Shown here one piece after another: positions 45,467 to 54,628 of a DNA stretch of 64,000 nt. The translations under genes and the position numbers were made by a program. Source of the DNA: JAJVID01 sp963743425 (GTDB taxonomy: Bacteria > Acidobacteriota > Blastocatellia > RBC074); contig CAVUPU010000003.1 of the NCBI GenBank assembly GCA_963743425.1, positions 310,001-374,000 of the forward strand, written 5' to 3'. Numbering within the stretch: position 1 is the stretch's first letter; each line of letters begins with the position of its first letter. The notes beneath the pieces are model-generated. The model was not told the origin of the DNA and did not search any database. It saw nothing but the letters and a program-made list of their open reading frames with translations.

Positions 45467-46069
45467 TCATCTCGCGTAGAATTCGACGATCATGTCCTCG
45501 CGGATATCCGCGTCGCTGTCTTCGCGCCGAGGATATCCGATCACGCGCCCGCCGCCGTCGCCTCTCTCCAACCACGAGGGCATGACTCTTCGGCCCGTCC
45601 GCATCTCCTCTTGCACTACGGGCATCCGGAGCGCGTCCGGGGCGAGCGTGATCACATCGCCGGGTTTGACGAGGAAGGACGGAATATCCACCTTCTTATC
45701 GTTGACCCGCACGTGCCCGTGACTCACCAACTGCCGGGCCATTGGGCGCGTACGCGCGAAGCCGAACCGGTAGATCGCGTTATCCAGACGACGTTCGAGC
45801 AGTTGCAGGAGGTTAGCGCCGGTGGGACCGGACATCCGGCTGGCCTCTTTAAAGAAGCGGCGGAACTGCTTCTCTAACAGTCCGTATTGGAGCTTGACGC
45901 GCTGCTTGGCGCGCAGGCGAATCTCGTAATCAGAGGCGTGTCGCCGTCTGCGGCCATGTCGGCTCGGCTGAATACTTAATTTATCCGCCAGACTCGGCGA
46001 TGTCGTGCCGGTGATGTTGACCCCCTCACGACGTGATAACTTGTGTTTTGGCCCTCTGTATCTCGCCAA
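45467..46069 (-). CDS. rpsD: 30S ribosomal protein S4 (stand-alone copy)
   Basis: 200 residues, the normal length. It starts MARYRGPKHKLSRREGVNIT and carries the S4 RNA-binding domain (LERRLDNAIYRFGFARTRPM, ARQLVSHGHVRVN) and a C-terminal EFYAR. The N-terminal zinc-binding cysteines of the C+ form are absent, so this is the zinc-free type. It is not in the usual rpsM-rpsK-rpoA context here, so it may be a second copy or a relocated single gene. Confidence 0.95.
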   Translation of the reverse strand: MARYRGPKHKLSRREGVNITGTTSPSLADKLSIQPSRHGRRRRHASDYEIRLRAKQRVKLQYGLLEKQFRRFFKEASRMSGPTGANLLQLLERRLDNAIYRFGFARTRPMARQLVSHGHVRVNDKKVDIPSFLVKPGDVITLAPDALRMPVVQEEMRTGRRVMPSWLERGDGGGRVIGYPRREDSDADIREDMIVEFYAR

Positions 46070-46239
46070 CGATTTTCCTGTTCGGATTTCAAACGGTTGT
46101 CAGGGTTGATGTCTCTTTTCTGCAAGGAGGGCGCCATGAGGAATCGTTCGTGCGGTACTGTACCAATCCTGCGCGGTCTGATTTAGAATCAGGACCGCAA
46201 AAGACCTTCCCAAAACTCTGGTGAAAACCGGGAGGAGTT

Positions 46240-47757
46240 ATGAGCCTGCCAACATCGAGAAGAGATTTTTTGAAGACTGCGGCGACGACCGGCGCGTCGT
46301 TGGGAATAGGCGATCTGTCATTCTTGTCGCAATTGCCCGGAGTCTCTCGCGCGGAAGCCCGGTTGGACGACAAGTCTGTTCGGTTCCATCGGGAGATCGA
46401 GCCGCTCGTGCGACTGCTGGAAGATACTTCGCGCGCAGCGTTGCTGGAGGAAGTGGCAGCGCGGATCAAACGAGGTTTGAGCTACCGGGAATTGCTGGCG
46501 GCCCTGTTGTTGGCCGGTGTGCGCAATATTCAGCCGCGGCCGGTCGGCTTCAAATTTCACGCTGTGTTGGTGGTCAATTCCGCGCATCTGGCCAGCCTCG
46601 CCTCGCCGGATTCCGATCGTTGGCTTCCGATCTTCTGGGCCTTGGATTATTTCAAGGAATCGCAGTCCCGCGATGTGCGCGAGGGCGATTGGACGATGGG
46701 ATCAGTGAATGAATCGGCCCTGCCAGGCGCGCCTAGGGCCAGACAAGCGTTCATCGAGGCCATGAACAACTGGGATGAGGGGGCTGCCGATGCGGCTGTG
46801 GCCGGGCTGGCTCGTACCGCCGACGAGCGGGAAATTTTCGAGGTTTTTTGCCGCTTCGGCGCTCGCGACTTCCGCGACATCGGCCACAAGGCCATCTATG
46901 TGGCCAACGGTTGGCGCACGCTGCAACACATCGGATGGCGTCATGCCGAGCCGGTCTTGCGTTCTCTGGCGTACGCCTTGCTCTATCACGAGGGCGATAA
47001 TCCGGCCAAACGGGACGCCGCGCCCGACCGTCCCTGGCGGCGCAACCAGGAGCTGGCCGCGAAGATTCGCAGCGAATGGCGGCAGGGCAAACCCAGCGCG
47101 GAAGCCGTCGCCGAAATGTTGGCGGTCCTGCGCGAAGCTTCCGATGAAGAGGCCTGCGATAAAGTGATCAGCCAACTCAATCGCGGCGTCGCCCCTCAGT
47201 CCGTCTGGGACGCCTTTTTCCTCGGCGCAGGAGAATTGCTGATGCGACGCCCCGGCATCGTGTCGCTGCACGCGGTCACCTCGACCAACGCGCTCAATTA
47301 CGCCTATCAAAACAGCGCTGACGATGAAACCCGGAGGCTCTTGCTGTTGCAAACCGCCGCCTTCCTCACGCTCTTTCGCGGCTACGAGCGGGGCGGAAAA
47401 GGCGCCAAGATCGATCTGTTCGAACCGCTGCCTCTCAAGACGACAGGCGCGGGCGCCATTGAAGAGATTTTTGCGGAAGTGAGCAGCGACAGGATGACGG
47501 CGGCGCGCAAAATGGCGGCCTATCTCAAAGAGAACCCGCAGCCGGAAAAACTGATCAACGCCGCTCGGAGATTGATATTCCTCAAAGGGAAAGACTCGCA
47601 CGATTACAAGTTCAGCTCAGCCGTTCTGGAAGATTATTACCATATCTCTCCGGCCTGGCGAGACCGTTACCTGGCCGCCAGCGTCTTCAATTTGCGCGGC
47701 TCCGGCGGTCCGGATAACGAATTGGTCAAACGGACGCGCGCGGCGCTGCAAGCCTGA
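46240..47757 (+). CDS. Tat-exported hypothetical protein (505 aa)
   Basis: Begins with a twin-arginine signal, SRRDFLKTAATTGASLGIG (R7 R8), so it should be exported folded, often with a cofactor. The mature part is mainly helical. Histidine-rich positions recur (FKFHAVLVVNSAHLASLAS, NGWRTLQHIGWRHAEPV, LLYHEGDNPAKRDAAPD, SLHAVTSTNALNYAYQNSAD) and could bind metal. Similar Tat proteins are common in Acidobacteriota and Planctomycetota without a named function. A GGGAGGA lies just upstream of the ATG. Confidence 0.82.
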   Translation: MSLPTSRRDFLKTAATTGASLGIGDLSFLSQLPGVSRAEARLDDKSVRFHREIEPLVRLLEDTSRAALLEEVAARIKRGLSYRELLAALLLAGVRNIQPRPVGFKFHAVLVVNSAHLASLASPDSDRWLPIFWALDYFKESQSRDVREGDWTMGSVNESALPGAPRARQAFIEAMNNWDEGAADAAVAGLARTADEREIFEVFCRFGARDFRDIGHKAIYVANGWRTLQHIGWRHAEPVLRSLAYALLYHEGDNPAKRDAAPDRPWRRNQELAAKIRSEWRQGKPSAEAVAEMLAVLREASDEEACDKVISQLNRGVAPQSVWDAFFLGAGELLMRRPGIVSLHAVTSTNALNYAYQNSADDETRRLLLLQTAAFLTLFRGYERGGKGAKIDLFEPLPLKTTGAGAIEEIFAEVSSDRMTAARKMAAYLKENPQPEKLINAARRLIFLKGKDSHDYKFSSAVLEDYYHISPAWRDRYLAASVFNLRGSGGPDNELVKRTRAALQA

Positions 47758-47839
47758 GGCCCGGGAAATCGAGGATCGAGGATCGAAGACTGAATGGATG
47801 ACCCAATCTTCTATAGATTCCAAGAATAAGTTTTCCGTT

Positions 47840-48033
47840 CTTCGTCCCGGAGGGACAGCGGATATTAGCCGGTGGAGAAACCACCGGAGTATCGGTGTCC
47901 AAACTTCCAGCCCTGGTAAGGGCGACAGAGCCATTGCTTCGGTCCAGCGCCCTTACCAGGGCGCGGATTCACACTGCACCCGGTACCGGTGGTTTCTCCA
48001 CCGGCTAATATCCGTAGCGCCTCCGGCGCAGAA
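47840..48033. repeat. Large palindromic element, copy 1 of the ATTAGCCGGTGG family
   Basis: CGGATATTAGCCGGTGGAGA with AACCACCGG pairs with CCGGTGGTTTCTCCACCGGC with TAATATCCG. GTCCCGGAGGGAC lies before it and GCGCCTCCGGCGC after it. A second copy lies at 61610-61825. The inner part (CCTGGTAAGGGC, GCCCTTACCAGG) is also palindromic. Confidence 0.85.
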
Positions 48034-48059
48034 GAAGATTTTCTTGAACGCTAAATCTT

Positions 48060-48617
48060 CTATCCTCGATCTTCTATCCTTCGCGCCCGGAACTCGGCCT
48101 CAAGCCGCCATGTCTTGCCGTCAGGCTCCAAAGACTCGCCGAGCCAACGAAATGACGTTGGCGTGATGTCTTTGAAAGACCATCGTATCTTGCGCCCGTC
48201 AGCGGTAATCCCTTCCTGGACGATATCGGCGCCTTGCCGGCGACCGATCAGATCATTGCGAGCGCCGGTGACCGGATTGAACCAGGTGATGCGCCAGGCG
48301 CTGATCTCTCGATCGTAGACCCTCAGCGATGTCCCGTACCGGTTGTTCTGCTTCGACAGGTTTTTATCACTCCGCTGGGAACGAGGCGGCGCGATCCAGA
48401 CATCCTGGATGGCGCGTCCCTCCAACACCCGTCCGAAATGCCACTCCCCACTACTCTCGCGCGCAGTTCCATCCGCCGCGTAGTCGTAAACGGCGGCTTC
48501 CCAACCACCGATGAGCCATCCGTAGATGTCTTCTTGATCTGTAAGTTCGTCCGATCTCGTGGGCGATCCCAGCACTTGCAGGATGGAACTGTAGGACTGT
48601 TCTTGTGGATTGGACAT
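48060..48617 (-). CDS. DUF1579-like lipocalin-fold protein
   Basis: 185 residues, cytoplasmic. Pattern: YGWLIGGWEAAVYDYAADGT, then SSGEWHFGRVLEGRAIQDVW and ITWFNPVTGARNDLIGRRQG. This alternation of W, G and strand residues is typical of DUF1579 and similar lipocalin-type domains; function is unknown. It is divergent from an AraC regulator gene 100 bp away, which probably controls it. The last residues (ARRIEDRG) read into a GAGGATCGA-family repeat. Confidence 0.65.
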   Translation of the reverse strand: MSNPQEQSYSSILQVLGSPTRSDELTDQEDIYGWLIGGWEAAVYDYAADGTARESSGEWHFGRVLEGRAIQDVWIAPPRSQRSDKNLSKQNNRYGTSLRVYDREISAWRITWFNPVTGARNDLIGRRQGADIVQEGITADGRKIRWSFKDITPTSFRWLGESLEPDGKTWRLEAEFRARRIEDRG

Positions 48618-48715
48618 AATCTTGGCAACCGACTCCTTTCTGGTATGCTTGTCGTCGTTAGCGTCGCAAACAAAAATATCACCTGTTTCCTGATGAACTC
48701 TTGGGGAAAATTGCT

Positions 48716-49663
48716 ATGGAGATGAGTGACGCGCTCGCAAAAGCGTTGGCTGATCGCGCCCTGACCGGCTGCCCTGGCGACGCCGTCGCCTATCCGATCT
48801 CTTCCGGTCATGGCTGGCGCGTCAAGGATGTAGTCTGCACTGCAGGCCCCGATGACTCGCCCTTCGAGGAAAAGAACGATTACGTTTCCATAGCGGTGGT
48901 CGTGGCCGGGTCGTTCAAGTACCGTTCGGCTCGCGGCGCCGTCGTCTTGTCGCCAGGGTCTCTATTGCTTGGCTCAGTTGATGAGGGTTTCGAGTGCAGC
49001 CACGAGCACGGCAGCGGCGACAGGTGCCTCTCCTTCAATTACGAACCCGCGTTTTTTGAGCGTCTCGCCGCCGATTCCGCAGGCCTTGGCGCTTCGCTCA
49101 AATTTCCCGTTCACCGTCTTCCCGAATTGCCATCGCTCATCCCTTTGACCGCCGAGGCGCAGCTCGGACTCCATCGCCCTCGGTCAATCAATTTTGAAGA
49201 ACTCGCGCTGGAGTTGGCCGGAAGGGTATTGATTGCGCTCGGCTCCTCGCCCGTTTCGATGAAGGGGCCGACGAGTCGGGATGAGCGTCGAATCGCAACT
49301 GCGGTTCGGTTTATCGAACTGCATTTCAGGCGGCCTCTGAGCCTTGAAGAATTGAGCGCGCTCGTCGGGATCAGCCCCTACCACTTCCTGCGAACCTTCA
49401 AACAGGTGGTCGGCCTCACGCCTCACCAATTCCTTTTGCGAAGAAGGTTGCGTGAAGCGGCGCTGCGACTCCGAACCACTCGCGACCCGGTGCTGGACAT
49501 CGCTCTGGACGCGGGCTTCGGCGACCTCTCGAATTTCAATCACACTTTCCGCATGGCGTTTGGAACCACGCCGACGAAATATCGGACATCGGGTCATATG
49601 TTGAGAGATTCATCAGTGTTCGACACCGAGTTTTACTCCATTACAAGTCTTCCCACGAAGTGA
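48716..49663 (+). CDS. AraC-family transcriptional regulator
   Basis: About 315 residues from the ATG at 48716 (48701 and 48722 are alternatives). The N-terminal half is a cupin-like sensor domain. The C-terminal domain has two helix-turn-helix motifs: PLSLEELSALVGISPYHFLR and DPVLDIALDAGFGDLSNFNH, ending in the AraC signature FRMAFGTTPTKYR. It is divergently placed to the DUF1579-like gene, a likely target. The effector is unknown. Confidence 0.92.
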   Translation: MEMSDALAKALADRALTGCPGDAVAYPISSGHGWRVKDVVCTAGPDDSPFEEKNDYVSIAVVVAGSFKYRSARGAVVLSPGSLLLGSVDEGFECSHEHGSGDRCLSFNYEPAFFERLAADSAGLGASLKFPVHRLPELPSLIPLTAEAQLGLHRPRSINFEELALELAGRVLIALGSSPVSMKGPTSRDERRIATAVRFIELHFRRPLSLEELSALVGISPYHFLRTFKQVVGLTPHQFLLRRRLREAALRLRTTRDPVLDIALDAGFGDLSNFNHTFRMAFGTTPTKYRTSGHMLRDSSVFDTEFYSITSLPTK

Positions 49664-49997
49664 GTCTCAGCGGAACCTTTGGAGTGCGGGGGCTGGGGAT
49701 ACCGCTGGCGAATTCAGAAAATGAGCTTTCCGGCTCTTAGCTCCGGCGGAGCGTGATGTTTATAGAAATTGTCGGGCAACCCGCCCAAGCTCCGTAGGAG
49801 CGACATGTGCCGGATGTCGCTCCTACGGAGCTTGGGGAACTATTGTCCAACATATGCTATAAACATTCCGCGCCTCTGGCGCTCCCGAATCAGGGGGTAT
49901 CCCAAGCCCCCGCAATCCAAAGGCTCCGCCTGAATTTTGGATCTACCGAGTCTGTCGTAATAGATCCGACAGATCGGAGGAAAAGAGAGGAAAAGAA
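49664..49997. other. Intergenic region with one palindrome
   Basis: No gene is supported. The only structure is the palindrome at 49786-49834. The amidohydrolase gene has a GGAGGAAAAG-type site just before its ATG. Confidence 0.4.
49786..49834. repeat. Palindrome CAAGCTCCGTAGGAGCGACAT
   Basis: CAAGCTCCGTAGGAGCGACA is followed by its complement with a short loop (TGTGCCGGA) and ends GGAGCTTG. Perfect arms of about 20 bp. The unit contains the TAGGAGCGACAT core common in REP-type families. Confidence 0.8.
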
Positions 49998-51347
49998 ATG
50001 AAACTCACGGCCAATCTGCTTACCGTACTCGTCATTGCTATTGCAAATCTCACATTGGCTCAGAGCGGGAAGGAATCGGATGCGACGAAAGCTCCGATCA
50101 CTGCCTTCATCAACGTCAATGTGGTTCCGATGGACCGCGAACGTGTCATCGAAAATCAGACGGTGATTGTGCGCGACGGGCGTATTGCGGAGATTGGACC
50201 TGCCGATAAGATCAGAGTGCCCGATGGCGCGACGCGAATTGACGGGGCCGGGAAATACTTGATGCCGGGACTGGCCGAGATGCACGGGCACATCCCGCCG
50301 CCGAACGCCCCCAAGGCTTACACCGAAGCGGTGCTCTTTCTTTACGTCGCCAACGGCGTTACCACCGTGCGTGGGATGTTGGGCGCGCCGAATCAACTGG
50401 AGTTGCGGGACAGAGCGAATCGCGGCGAGATAGAGTCTCCGACTCTCTACCTCGCCGGCCCGAGCTTCAATGATAGATCGGTCAATTCGCCGGAACAGGC
50501 CGTCTCGATGGTCCGACAGCAGAAGCAGGAAGGATGGGATTTGCTGAAGGTTCACCCGGGACTCACTCGGGATGAATACGACGCGATGGCAAAGACGGCC
50601 AAGGAAGTGGGTATTCGATTCGCTGGCCACGTTCCGGCCGACGTGGGGCTGATCCACGCGCTCGAAATGGGCCAGGAAACAATAGATCACGTTGATGGAT
50701 ACATCGAGTACCTCAACGGCGACGCGGGCCCGGTCGATGAGGCTAAACTGGCTGACGTCGTGCGTCGCACAAAAGCCGCCGGCGCCTGGATTGTACCGAC
50801 CATGGCTTTATGGGAGACCCTGATCGGCTATGCTGAGCTGGACTCACTGGCCGCGATGCCCGAGTTGAAATACGCTTCGCCTCAACAAGTCGAGCAATGG
50901 AAGGCAGCTCATCGGAACCGGCTCAATCAGCCCAATTTTGATCGCAAGAAAGCCGGGCTAATCGCGACCAATCGCATGCGAATCTTGAAGGCGTTGCGTG
51001 AGGGCGGAGTCCGCATCCTGCTCGGCACCGACGCGCCGCAACAGTTCAGCGTTCCGGGCTTCTCGATCCACCGCGAGATGGCGCTGATGGGGAAATGCGG
51101 GTTCACTCCGTACCAGATCATTCAATCGGGCACGAAAAATGTCGGCGACTATTTCAAGGGCAAGGACAACTTCGGAACTATCGAAGCCGGCAAACGCGCT
51201 GATCTGATTCTGGTGGAAGGCAACCCGCTGAAGGACGTGGCCAGTATCGCCAAACGCGCGGGAGTAATGGCGCGCGGGCGGTGGTTGCCGGAGAGCGAGA
51301 TTCGCAGGAAGCTGGATGAGACAGCAGCCTCCTGGCGGACTCAGTAA
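49998..51347 (+). CDS. Secreted amidohydrolase-family protein
   Basis: 449 residues with a signal peptide (LLTVLVIAIANLTLA). Metal-binding residues of the amidohydrolase barrel are present: LAEMHGHIPP (HxH), LLKVHPGLTRDEYDA (the lysine strand), FAGHVPADVG, DHVDGY and LLGTDAPQQF (catalytic Asp). It ends with the usual FGTIEAGKRADLILVEGNPL. Imidazolonepropionase/dipeptidase-like members are typical; the substrate is unknown. The upstream region holds a palindrome and no gene. Confidence 0.9.
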   Translation: MKLTANLLTVLVIAIANLTLAQSGKESDATKAPITAFINVNVVPMDRERVIENQTVIVRDGRIAEIGPADKIRVPDGATRIDGAGKYLMPGLAEMHGHIPPPNAPKAYTEAVLFLYVANGVTTVRGMLGAPNQLELRDRANRGEIESPTLYLAGPSFNDRSVNSPEQAVSMVRQQKQEGWDLLKVHPGLTRDEYDAMAKTAKEVGIRFAGHVPADVGLIHALEMGQETIDHVDGYIEYLNGDAGPVDEAKLADVVRRTKAAGAWIVPTMALWETLIGYAELDSLAAMPELKYASPQQVEQWKAAHRNRLNQPNFDRKKAGLIATNRMRILKALREGGVRILLGTDAPQQFSVPGFSIHREMALMGKCGFTPYQIIQSGTKNVGDYFKGKDNFGTIEAGKRADLILVEGNPLKDVASIAKRAGVMARGRWLPESEIRRKLDETAASWRTQ

Positions 51348-51563
51348 TATTCGGTTTCGGCGCATTCCATACGCGAAGCCATCAAAGGCAAGACCGAGTA
51401 CCTTCGCGTCAAGGACGAGTACGGCAACGAGTATTCAGTCAAGGGCGCCAACTCAAATCACGGCGACTTCGAGTACACTGAGAAGTCTCATCCCGGCGAG
51501 GGATGGCCAGCCCCCGCATGCTCGGCAAATACGAAAGAGAATGAGAAGAAGCACAAGCATTGA
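51348..51563 (+). pseudogene. Gene fragment in frame after the amidohydrolase stop
   Basis: The frame that ends the amidohydrolase (TAA at 51345-51347) continues open to a TGA at 51561-51563. It encodes a coherent charged tail: REAIKGKTEYLRVKDEYGNE, then YSVKGANSNHGDFEYTEKSH and ENEKKHKH. It has no start codon. It looks like the 3' end of another, unrecognised gene joined here by deletion. The rest to 51731 is without a gene. Confidence 0.35.
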
Positions 51564-51731
51564 TGCAAGCAATGCTTCTTGTAATACCTCAGCCGAACGC
51601 CTGGCGTTCTGCAATCCGCGCCAACTCTGATATGATGCCGCCGAAGCGAACGGAGTCAGGTGGTCCTGAAATCTCCCCGCTTCTTCCACACGCATTTCCA
51701 AAGAAAATTTCTGACATCAATGGAGGCCACG

Positions 51732-53783
51732 ATGAAGACCCGACGCCTGTTTATCGTTACGATTCTGTTCTCTCTCTGCGCGGTTGCGTATGCCCAACCG
51801 ATACCGCGACTGCTCGACAAAGAGACCTTTATGAACATGGAATCCGTCGGCAATCCTGAAATTTCGCCCGACGGCAAACAGATCATCTTCACCCGCACGT
51901 GGGTTGACAAAGGCAAAGACCAGTATCGCAACAACCTCTGGATAATTGACGTTGACGGCTCGCGCGTGCGCGAATTGACTTCGGGCGCGCGCAACGACTC
52001 TTCGCCCGTCTGGTCGCCCGACGGCAAGCGCATCGCGTTTCTTTCGGACCGCGACGGCACGAATCAATTGCACGTGATGTGGCTGGATACGCGCGAGATC
52101 GCGCAGCTCACCCATTTGGAGCAGGCGCCGAACGGCATCAAATGGTCGCCGGACGGAAAATACATCGCGTTCACTTCATTCGTTCCCGACAGCGACCCGA
52201 TCCTCAATATCAAATTGCCCGAACGCCCGCGCGGCGCCGAATGGGCCAGACCCGCTGTGGTCGTCGACCGCCTGTCGTGGGCTTCTGACGGCCGCGGCCC
52301 TGTGCCCAGAGGCCACACGCACGTCTTCGTCATTGACGCGACGCTCGGCGGCGCCCCGCGCCAGATCACCAGCGGCAAATACAATCACGGCGGCCAACAG
52401 GGCGGCTACGATTGGGCGTCCGATGGCAAGGCGATCTACGTCTCCGGCATCCGCAAACCCGAAGCCGAATACCTGCGCAACGACAGCGAGGTTTACGCCG
52501 TCGACCTCGCAACGCTCGAGGCCAAGCCGCTCACGGATCGCAAAGGGCCTGACGGAAATCCTACAGTTTCTCCGAACGGCGCATGGATCGCCTACTCCGG
52601 CTACGATGACAAGATGTACACCAACCACGTTTCGAGCCTCTATGTGATGGACAAAAGCGGCGGAGGCAAGCGCGTGTTGGCGGGCAATCTGCTGAGTTCG
52701 CCGCAAAACGTGGTCTGGGCTACGGACAATTCCGGCGTCTATTTCAGCGTTGAAGAGAAAGGCTCGTCACACGTCTACTTCGCGCCGGCGAGCGGCGCGG
52801 CGCGTCAGATCACCAATGGCGTTCACATGCTCAACGGCTTTTCGCTGGCGAACAACGGCCAGGCCGCGGCCATTCGGACAAGCTCACAGGAGCCGGGCGC
52901 GCTCGTAACTTTCAATCTCAAAGACGCGGCGAAGATGACGAAACTGGTTGACGTGAACGCCGACGTATTGGCCGACGTCAAACTCGGCGACGCCGAAGAA
53001 CTCTGGTTCACATCGAAGGATGGATGGAAGGTTCAGGGCTGGTTGATCAAACCCGCCAATTTCGAGACGGGCAAGAAATACCCGATGGTCTTATGGATTC
53101 ACGGCGGGCCGTGGTCAATGTATTCTGTCGCGTGGAACTGGGCTTTCCAGAATTTCGCGGCCAACGGTTACGCGGTGCTCTATACCAACCCGCGCGGCTC
53201 GACCGGCTACGGCCAGGACTTCGTCAACGGCATTCAGTACTCGTATCCGGGCAAGGATTACGACGACCTGATGGCCGGAGTTGACGCCGCTCTGGCGAAA
53301 GGCTTCATTGACGAAAAGAACCTCTTCGTCTGCGGCGGCAGCGGAGGCGGCGTATTGACCGCGTGGATCGTAGGCCACACGGATCGCTTCGCCGCGGCCG
53401 TCTCGATGCGCCCCGTCATCAACTGGCATTCGTTCGTCGGCACGACGGACGGCGCGAGCTGGTACTATCAATTCCAGAAGCGCCCGTGGGAAGATCCGAT
53501 GGAATTCGCCTCGCGTTCGCCGCTCAATTACGTGGCCAACGTCAAGACGCCCACGATGGTCATGACCGGCGAGGCCGATCTGCGCACGCCGATGGGCCAG
53601 AGCGAGGAGTATTATCGAGCGCTGAAGATGCTCAAGAAAGAGACGCTGCTCGTGCGGATGCCGGATGAATTTCACGGCTGGCGGCGACCCTCGCACCAAT
53701 TGGCGCAACAGCTTTACCTGATGGCCTGGTTCGAGAAGCATATGAGGAAGGACCAGGCGAAGGCCGCCGGTAGTGGTCAGTAA
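51732..53783 (+). CDS. S9-family prolyl oligopeptidase-like secreted peptidase
   Basis: 683 residues from the ATG at 51732, supported by GGAGG at 51722-51726 and the signal peptide (RRLFIVTILFSLCAVAYA). The N-terminal half is a beta-propeller with PD40-type blades (GNPEISPDGKQIIFTRTW, SSPVWSPDGKRIAFLSDRDG). The C-terminal alpha/beta-hydrolase has the triad Ser in FVCGGSGGGVLTAWIV (about residue 537), Asp in TGEADLRTPMGQ and His in PDEFHGWRRPS. It is expected to cut short peptides after export. Confidence 0.94.
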   Translation: MKTRRLFIVTILFSLCAVAYAQPIPRLLDKETFMNMESVGNPEISPDGKQIIFTRTWVDKGKDQYRNNLWIIDVDGSRVRELTSGARNDSSPVWSPDGKRIAFLSDRDGTNQLHVMWLDTREIAQLTHLEQAPNGIKWSPDGKYIAFTSFVPDSDPILNIKLPERPRGAEWARPAVVVDRLSWASDGRGPVPRGHTHVFVIDATLGGAPRQITSGKYNHGGQQGGYDWASDGKAIYVSGIRKPEAEYLRNDSEVYAVDLATLEAKPLTDRKGPDGNPTVSPNGAWIAYSGYDDKMYTNHVSSLYVMDKSGGGKRVLAGNLLSSPQNVVWATDNSGVYFSVEEKGSSHVYFAPASGAARQITNGVHMLNGFSLANNGQAAAIRTSSQEPGALVTFNLKDAAKMTKLVDVNADVLADVKLGDAEELWFTSKDGWKVQGWLIKPANFETGKKYPMVLWIHGGPWSMYSVAWNWAFQNFAANGYAVLYTNPRGSTGYGQDFVNGIQYSYPGKDYDDLMAGVDAALAKGFIDEKNLFVCGGSGGGVLTAWIVGHTDRFAAAVSMRPVINWHSFVGTTDGASWYYQFQKRPWEDPMEFASRSPLNYVANVKTPTMVMTGEADLRTPMGQSEEYYRALKMLKKETLLVRMPDEFHGWRRPSHQLAQQLYLMAWFEKHMRKDQAKAAGSGQ

Positions 53784-53795
53784 TAGGTGTCATTG

Positions 53796-54620
53796 ATGTC
53801 AGAAACAGGCAGGACGCTGCGCGTCATCGCGTTCGGCGCGCATCCCGACGACTGTGAGCTCAAAGCCGGCGGAGTGGCCGCGAAATGGGCAGCGCGAGGG
53901 CACAAGGTCCAATTCGTTGCGACGACCAACGGCGACGTCGGCCATTTCGCAATGGCCGGCGGCCCGCTCGCGCTCAGGCGTAAAGCCGAAGCGCAACGAT
54001 GCGCGGAGATGCTCGGCATCGAAACGCAAGTGCTCGACATTCACGACGGCGAATTGATGCCGACGATTGAAAACCGGAGAACCATCGCCCGGTTGATCCG
54101 CCAGTGGCAGGCCGACATCGTGCTTTGCCCTCGCACGTGCGATTATCATCCCGACCATCGTTACACGGGCGTGCTGGTCGAAGACGCCGCCGTGCTGGTG
54201 GCCGCGCCGTTCTTCGTGACCGACACTCCGCCGTGCCCGCGCAACCCTGTCATCCTTTACTACTCCGACAATTTCAAAAAGCCTTATCCATTCGACCCCG
54301 CGATCATCGTCGGCATTGACGACGTGATTGACAAGAAGCGCGCCTGCATCGAGGCGATGCCGTCGCAGTTCGCCGATAGGGATTCGTGGATGGGGCGTTA
54401 TCTGCCGGGGGCGCCGGAGGATGACGAGGGCCGGAAGAACTTCATTCGCGATTGGCTGATCGAATGGGACGCCGACGTGGCGAATGATTATCGCGAGCTG
54501 CTTGTTCGCCGCTACGGCGCCGAACCGGGGCGTCAAATCAGGTACGCTGAAGCTTTCGAGCTTTGCCAGTATGGTTCCCAGCCTTCGGTGGCGGAATTGG
54601 ACGAATTGTTTCCAAAGTAA
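53796..54620 (+). CDS. PIG-L / LmbE-family deacetylase
   Basis: 274 residues from the ATG at 53796; 53787 is an alternative. Zinc motif VIAFGAHPDDCELKAGG (AHPDDxE type) near the start and the second His in CPRTCDYHPDHRYTG. The family removes N-acetyl groups from amino sugars, including bacillithiol and mycothiol precursors. It begins 12 bp after the S9 peptidase gene, so the two are probably cotranscribed. Confidence 0.92.
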   Translation: MSETGRTLRVIAFGAHPDDCELKAGGVAAKWAARGHKVQFVATTNGDVGHFAMAGGPLALRRKAEAQRCAEMLGIETQVLDIHDGELMPTIENRRTIARLIRQWQADIVLCPRTCDYHPDHRYTGVLVEDAAVLVAAPFFVTDTPPCPRNPVILYYSDNFKKPYPFDPAIIVGIDDVIDKKRACIEAMPSQFADRDSWMGRYLPGAPEDDEGRKNFIRDWLIEWDADVANDYRELLVRRYGAEPGRQIRYAEAFELCQYGSQPSVAELDELFPK

Positions 54621-54628
54621 ATTATCGT

